A model generated the notes under the pieces. That model ran no database searches, had not been told where the DNA came from, and worked only from the letters and a program-made list of their open reading frames with translations. Of a DNA stretch of 64,000 nt, positions 60,700 through 64,000 are shown in pieces. Every line of letters starts with the position of its first letter. The first letter of the stretch is position 1. The DNA lies in the NCBI RefSeq assembly GCF_016859285.1, contig NC_053415.1, forward strand, positions 4,525,001-4,589,000, written 5' to 3'. Origin of the DNA: Xiphias gladius. Taxonomy: Eukaryota > Chordata > Actinopteri > Istiophoriformes > Xiphiidae. The position numbers were made by a program, and so were the translations under genes.

Positions 60700-60953
60700 G
60701 TACAGACCTCTGGCAGGGCAAATGTCAGACAACATACACTAGACTTCAGAGAAAAAAAATTGTGGTAAATGATCCGGATCTGCCACAAAATTTGATGGGT
60801 TCGTCCTTGGCCCATGCCCCATCCCTCCACCAAGTTTGATGCAAAACAGTTCATTGCCTTTTGCATAATCCTGCTGAAAAATAAACCAAAACCAAAACAA
60901 AGCAAAACAAAAAACAGACATGGGTGAAAACATAACCTCATTGGGGGAGGTAA
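60700..60953 (-). repeat. interspersed teleost repeat in cyp27a1 intron 2
   Basis: On the minus strand it reads ttacctcccccaatgaggtt, atgttttcacccatgtctg, gcaggattatgcaaaaggca, then aaacttggtggaggg, tggggcatgggccaag and aacccatcaaatttt. I recognise this order from a repeat frequent in fish genomes. The family is not assigned. It ends exactly where the TTAA of the next element begins. Confidence 0.65.
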
Positions 60954-61140
60954 TTAAAGGGCCAGTGTGTAGGACTTAGTGGCATCCTAGTGGTGAGGTT
61001 GCACATTGCAACCAAGTGAATACCTCTACCTTCACCCCTTTCCTTTAAACGCGTGCAGGCCGCCGGCCTCTCATTTACCACATCCAGCCTCTCGTTTACC
61101 ATCACCGGCCTCTCAGTTACCAGCACTGGCTTATCGTTGG
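60954..61140 (+). mobile_element. TTAA-flanked MITE family, truncated second copy
   Basis: It begins TTAA, then agggccagtgtgtaggactt, agtggcatcctagtggtgag and gttgcacattgcaacc. The tip is the same as in the complete copy at 22742-23085. Inside it changes to a short array of ggcctctcattta / cctctcgtttacc / ggcctctcagttacc units (61072-61120). No matching right end with TTAA is found, so this is a truncated copy of a longer variant. Confidence 0.7.
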
Positions 61141-62155
61141 CCGGATCAGTAGCTGGCTTCGGCAAGGGTAAAGGCCCTTGGTTAGCTAGCTAGCTTGCAT
61201 CTGTACCTGTGTAACATGAGCCAGTTTTCATGCGTAGTTAATTGTATGGACAGCAATCACATCCAAAGTAATTTCTGACCTGTCTTTTTCTTTTTGAAAA
61301 AATAAACTAAGGTCAAGGTGTCATCCTGTTCTTTTTGATGCCACTCTGGCCACCAATTCACAAGGCTGGCGATGCTGCTTGCATTCCTGCGTGCGTTGGG
61401 CCTCCTCCAGTCTTGCCGACACTTTACACCTTGGAAGCCCCCTCCCCCCTTTCCGCACATGTAGGAGGAGATAGGGAAGGGGGCTGCCTTGTGCCTTTCT
61501 TTTCAGAGGGCAGCTATTTTTTTTTGCCCCTTGAACTGATTTTTAGGGGCATTTACTAAACTCTGAAATAATTTTTACTTTACATTGTTAAATAATCACT
61601 CCTTTGGAGGCACAAAGATTTTTATTTCAAAAATAAAAAGCAAGAACAGCAAAAAAAATAAAAAAAACTACATGAGAGAGATTAAGAGAGACCTGAATCC
61701 GCCCGAACCTGCTTCTGTATGGCTACTTTCTATTGGCACTGATGGATTTTCATATAGACCTAGCTTAATTCTTGATATCATAATTCCAATTATAATTTTT
61801 GATTCCATAGAACTGCTATTAGGCTAAATACATATTTTGCGTAGGCCTATTGTTTTGGATGTGGACATTTATTTTTCAAAACAAACCTTAGTTTTGATAG
61901 TATAAACTTTATCTCGAATTATGTAACTATAGCAGATGAGCGCAGTGTGGTCAGTACAGGTTAATTTCCTCAGTCACATTACCTGCTCCACTCCTAGATT
62001 TCACCAAACAACTATAATAAAAACTATATCTGTTTTGATGTGTCCCCTAAAATATTTTGTTACAGAGGTGGCTTGTTCCGGGGTGTATTTTCAGCAGCAC
62101 AAATGCTACTGAATGATCATTAGCCGTCTTCCATTTAACTGTCAAGCGAATTAGG

Positions 62156-62455
62156 CACGTTTCCATTAACTGGTTTGGAGTGAATAAAGTTGTAATTATT
62201 CTTTCATGTCAGCTAGTATGTCAGCTTCTTCTTCTTCTTCTTCTGCTTCTCTAGAAGTGAAAAAAGTTAATCAGTAATGTGAGTTAAATGTGCCCTACAT
62301 CAGAACTTATTCAAAAAGTTTTTTCCATCTCCCATTAAAGGAAAAAACCACCTCAAGCAAGCATAAAAAGTTATTTTTTAATTTTTGTTGTTTCCATCAA
62401 CCTTTTTAAATGCAATACTTCAAAATGCGCATAAAAACATGTTGATGGAAACACG
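62156..62455. mobile_element. possible MITE with gtttccat ends
   Basis: The left end cacgtttccattaac and the right end gttgatggaaacacg are inverted repeats (12 of 15 bases). They bound a 300-bp AT-rich, non-coding segment that includes a (CTT)n run at 62225-62243. The structure fits a MITE, but no target duplication is clear. Confidence 0.5.
62225..62243. repeat. (CTT)n microsatellite
   Basis: About six cttctt units lie inside the possible MITE in cyp27a1 intron 2. Confidence 0.85.
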
Positions 62456-63439
62456 ACTATAGATATATTAAAGGAATATTATAGGACTACTACAGGCAGC
62501 AGTGTGTCTCCTCTTGCTCTTCAGTGACTACACATTTCTACTTGTCACTTCGATCACGAAGGTGACACTGTTCTGTAGAGTATATAGGCTACAATATACA
62601 GTAGTATAGCATTGAGTTTTTATAATATATAATTTAGATAAAATTATAGATAAGAGAGGAAACTGAAAGAAGGGTGGAACGGAGAGAAAAAGGTATAATT
62701 ACAAATCAGTCTGCTACTTCAGCACCATGGACAGTGCCATGGATTTATTAATTCACAACACAAACAGGCTGCTGGTATTTCAGAGCCATGGTCAGGGCCA
62801 TATATTCTAACTTGCACAAACCTCAGTCAGATAAAGGATCCACGAGTTAGGCAGATTAGACTAGCATATTACACTAAAGACGTTAGCAAGGGGGATGAAT
62901 TTTGGTCATTTTGCTAATAAGGGGGATGGCATCCCCTTTCATCCCCCCTCAAATTGCCTACTGCTCTTGAGGAAATTACTCATTATTCACCATAACTGCT
63001 GTAATGAGTAATCGTATTAGGGTTACCTGTCCAAGATTAGTTAATTCAACTCTCTTAGTTTGTGGGGCTGCTGTTTGTGGTCTGGCAATATTGGATTACT
63101 TACTTTTTTATAGCGCAGTATTTTCACAAACATATAACATGCAGCGGTCCATCTCTCCAAAGTGTTGATGGATAATGTCTTTCAGAACTGATATGTAAGA
63201 GCCAATGAGATTTAGAGGATAATTCTGTTGTGTATTCTGGTGTTTGTTCCAGATACCCTGGTTGTGCCTCTAAGTTATTCCTGGTGTCTGTGCACAGTTG
63301 GTATAGTTGGATCTTATATCCTTCCATTCAGAATAAAGGAACATACATTATTGTACAGAATTTCTACATTTAGACATAACAGCCGACATTTTGATATTTC
63401 ACAGTAAGAAAATCATAGGTGTAAATAATACAATTTATA

Positions 63440-63502
63440 ATGGCTGAACAGCTTTTAGCTGCTTCAGTTTCAGGATCCCGTTGTTGTGCGTGCTGATTCA
63501 CT
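63440..63502 (+). repeat. MITE with internal hairpin, copy 3, fragment
   Basis: The stretch tttagctgcttcagtttcag, gatcccgttgttgtgcgtgc and tgattcactc matches the centre of copy 2 (53105-53155), with a few differences. Both ends are missing, and another repeat starts directly after it. Confidence 0.55.
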
Positions 63503-64000
63503 CACTACGTTTACATGCACAAAATATGCCGATTTTGCCCTTATTTGCGAAAGAAAACAATATTCCGACTAAATAAACCAATAATATTCCTGCTTACATG
63601 GAGCTGTGCATATTCTGGTTAACGCAATACGCCCCTATGACGTACGTCCTACGGATATGCCCTTTCTAACTTTATTATTCTATGGAGGTATTGAAAAGGT
63701 TGGTGTTGCAATATTTGCGCATATCCAAGTCATAATGTTTAAAAATATGTGGGTTTCTCCTTCTGTCCAGAAATTCGGGCTTTTCTTTTGGGCATGCATC
63801 TCGACCCCAGCCATGCAAACTGTTGTCTAGTTGGTTTGTGTATGATGCACAGAGCTGACCGTAAACAGGCCAGATGCTGTGTGTCGCAAACTGCCGTAAA
63901 AACTCCGATTGAGTTATTCCGAATGCACTTTATACATGTCCAAAGAATGCTCCTAAAACCCGAATAATATCAGCATATCCCACATGTCTTAATCGGAAAA
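63503..64000. repeat. interspersed repeat with tacgtttacatgcac end, cut by window edge
   Basis: The left end actacgtttacatgcac opens a repeat whose interior alternates attccgatt-like and tttacatg-like words; towards the right edge inverted words such as acatgtcc and cccacatg appear. This is the pattern of a teleost MITE family with a 'gtttacatgcac' terminus. The right end lies beyond the window. Confidence 0.55.

Noticed and set aside
60739..60933. Minus-strand open frames in cyp27a1 intron 2 considered as a further exon.
   Set aside because: They fall inside a known type of interspersed repeat and do not match the CYP27 sequence expected after GPFT.
61072..61130. Short tandem cctctcgtttacc-like units considered as a CRISPR-like array.
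   Set aside because: Units are short, diverged and without unique spacers, in a vertebrate genome and inside a MITE-type repeat.

Overview
The window is nuclear DNA of a bony fish, most likely a spiny-rayed (percomorph) teleost. It has spliced genes with GT-AG introns, fish versions of conserved vertebrate proteins, and many short interspersed repeats of kinds I know from teleost genomes. Eight protein-coding genes can be read. Every coding exon given below was rebuilt by hand so that the splice phases close.

Layout from left to right: mcm3ap (minus, 5' part only, runs off the left edge), ybey (plus), usp37 (minus, 23 coding exons), cnot9 (plus), plcd4 (plus, 15 coding exons), znf142 (minus, about 40 C2H2 zinc fingers), bcs1l (plus) and cyp27a1 (plus, only the first two exons found, runs off the right edge). 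Three pairs are head to head with short shared upstream regions: mcm3ap/ybey, usp37/cnot9 and znf142/bcs1l. Two pairs are tail to tail: ybey/usp37 and plcd4/znf142. usp37 through cyp27a1 corresponds to the human 2q35 gene order, with RNF25, STK36 and TTLL4 not seen between bcs1l and cyp27a1. mcm3ap/ybey corresponds to human 21q22.3, so the window holds a join between two human synteny blocks.

The genes do not form one pathway. They are mostly housekeeping genes: mRNA export (mcm3ap), mitochondrial RNA processing (ybey), deubiquitination in the cell cycle (usp37), mRNA deadenylation (cnot9), phosphoinositide signalling (plcd4), a DNA-binding zinc-finger protein (znf142), respiratory complex III assembly (bcs1l) and sterol hydroxylation (cyp27a1).

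The introns and the 6 kb cnot9-plcd4 spacer carry the mobile DNA. There is a Tc1-like deletion derivative, a broken LINE endonuclease, three tRNA-type SINE copies, a hAT-type MITE with an 8-bp target duplication, and a TTAA-flanked piggyBac-like MITE family with two copies. A MITE family with a shared hairpin has three copies, and a further unnamed repeat has four copies around plcd4. I did not find a new defence, toxin, viral or operon-like system. The least explained segment is a GC-rich block in plcd4 intron 9 that carries a short basic open frame.
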